Positions 63,861-64,000 of a DNA stretch of 64,000 nucleotides are shown here, in pieces; the first letter of the stretch is position 1, and each line of letters starts with the position of its first letter. The notes under the pieces were generated by a model. It had not been told where the DNA came from. It was given only the letters and a program-made list of their open reading frames with translations, and did no database searches. Made by a program: the position numbers and the translations under genes. This stretch comes from an uncultured Clostridia bacterium (GTDB lineage Bacteria; Bacillota_A; Clostridia; TANB77; CAG-508), in NCBI GenBank assembly GCA_944393405.1, contig CALYAC010000007.1, forward strand, positions 1-64,000, written 5' to 3'.

Positions 63861-64000
63861 TTAATCTATTATTTGTTTTGATTCCACATTTATTTCTACA
63901 ACATCAATTATATCTTGATATTCTTCCGTATTATACTCTTGTGGAAAATTAACAACTAATGTATATATATTTGATATAGCTTGTGAATGTTTAAGTTCTT
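63861..64000 (-). CDS. C-terminal end of a probable TasA-like protein (partial)
   Basis: The 3' end of a gene that begins outside the window. About 46 residues are visible, including 'IYTLVVNFPQEYNTEEYQDI' and a final 'VEINVESKQIID', followed by a TAA stop. The pattern of a hydrophobic strand, 'YQ' and a last beta strand resembles the C-terminus of camelysin/TasA-like proteins. It lies 68 bases before the next TasA-like gene on the same strand and would be the first visible gene of the operon. Confidence 0.6.
   Translation of the reverse strand, partial: ELKHSQAISNIYTLVVNFPQEYNTEEYQDIIDVVEINVESKQIID

Overview
The window is very AT-rich (roughly 25-30% G+C by eye). Strong AGGAGG-type ribosome binding sites, frequent TTG starts, sigma-A-type promoters, a ypeB germination gene and Spo0A-type boxes all point to a low-G+C, probably spore-forming member of the Clostridia. 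I cannot name the genus. Most genes lie on the minus strand. No insertion sequence, phage, integrase or CRISPR array was found.

Layout. 1-7.3 kb: an ECF sigma factor with a membrane-anchored partner, a house-cleaning NTPase (YjjX type), desulfoferrodoxin, ComEA, a D,D-carboxypeptidase and an LCP ligase. 7.4-13.7 kb: CvpA, a DUF5711 protein, YkvI and a GldA/F/G-like ABC transporter. 13.8-17.2 kb: a TMEM165/GDT1 cation transporter, a CmpB-type membrane protein, tRNA-Arg(TCT), a small cysteine-containing protein and prfA. 17.4-23.9 kb: a 2150-residue surface protein with tandem Spo0A boxes upstream. 24-27.3 kb: a YhaN/YhaO (SbcCD-like) pair. 27.4-30.4 kb: a VirD4/TraG-like coupling ATPase, split by one extra base inside its P-loop, with two unknown small proteins. 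30.5-36.2 kb: a DnaJ-like protein, YqeK, Ddl, MurF and YpeB. 36.4-43.6 kb: a diacylglycerol-type glycosyltransferase, the recR-ybaB-dnaX cluster with SRP RNA, tRNA-Ser(CGA), tRNA-Arg(CCT), TadA, TtcA and a second gene split by a one-base insertion.

From 43.7 kb to the right edge the window is one large surface and secretion locus. It holds two SipW-type signal peptidase homologues (one with Gln at the expected His position), an 8.5-kb gene for a right-handed beta-helix-like protein, coiled-coil proteins, several TasA/camelysin-like secreted proteins, a SipW-type peptidase fused to a TasA-like domain, and a tight operon joining TasA-like genes to a membrane-tethered McrB-like AAA+ ATPase and a DUF2357-like partner with no visible nuclease motif. 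SipW-type peptidases normally process TasA-like fibre subunits, so I infer a fibre or matrix assembly locus with a dedicated AAA+ machine. This is the best candidate here for an undescribed system. The two giant surface genes alone take up about 15 kb, or 23% of the window.
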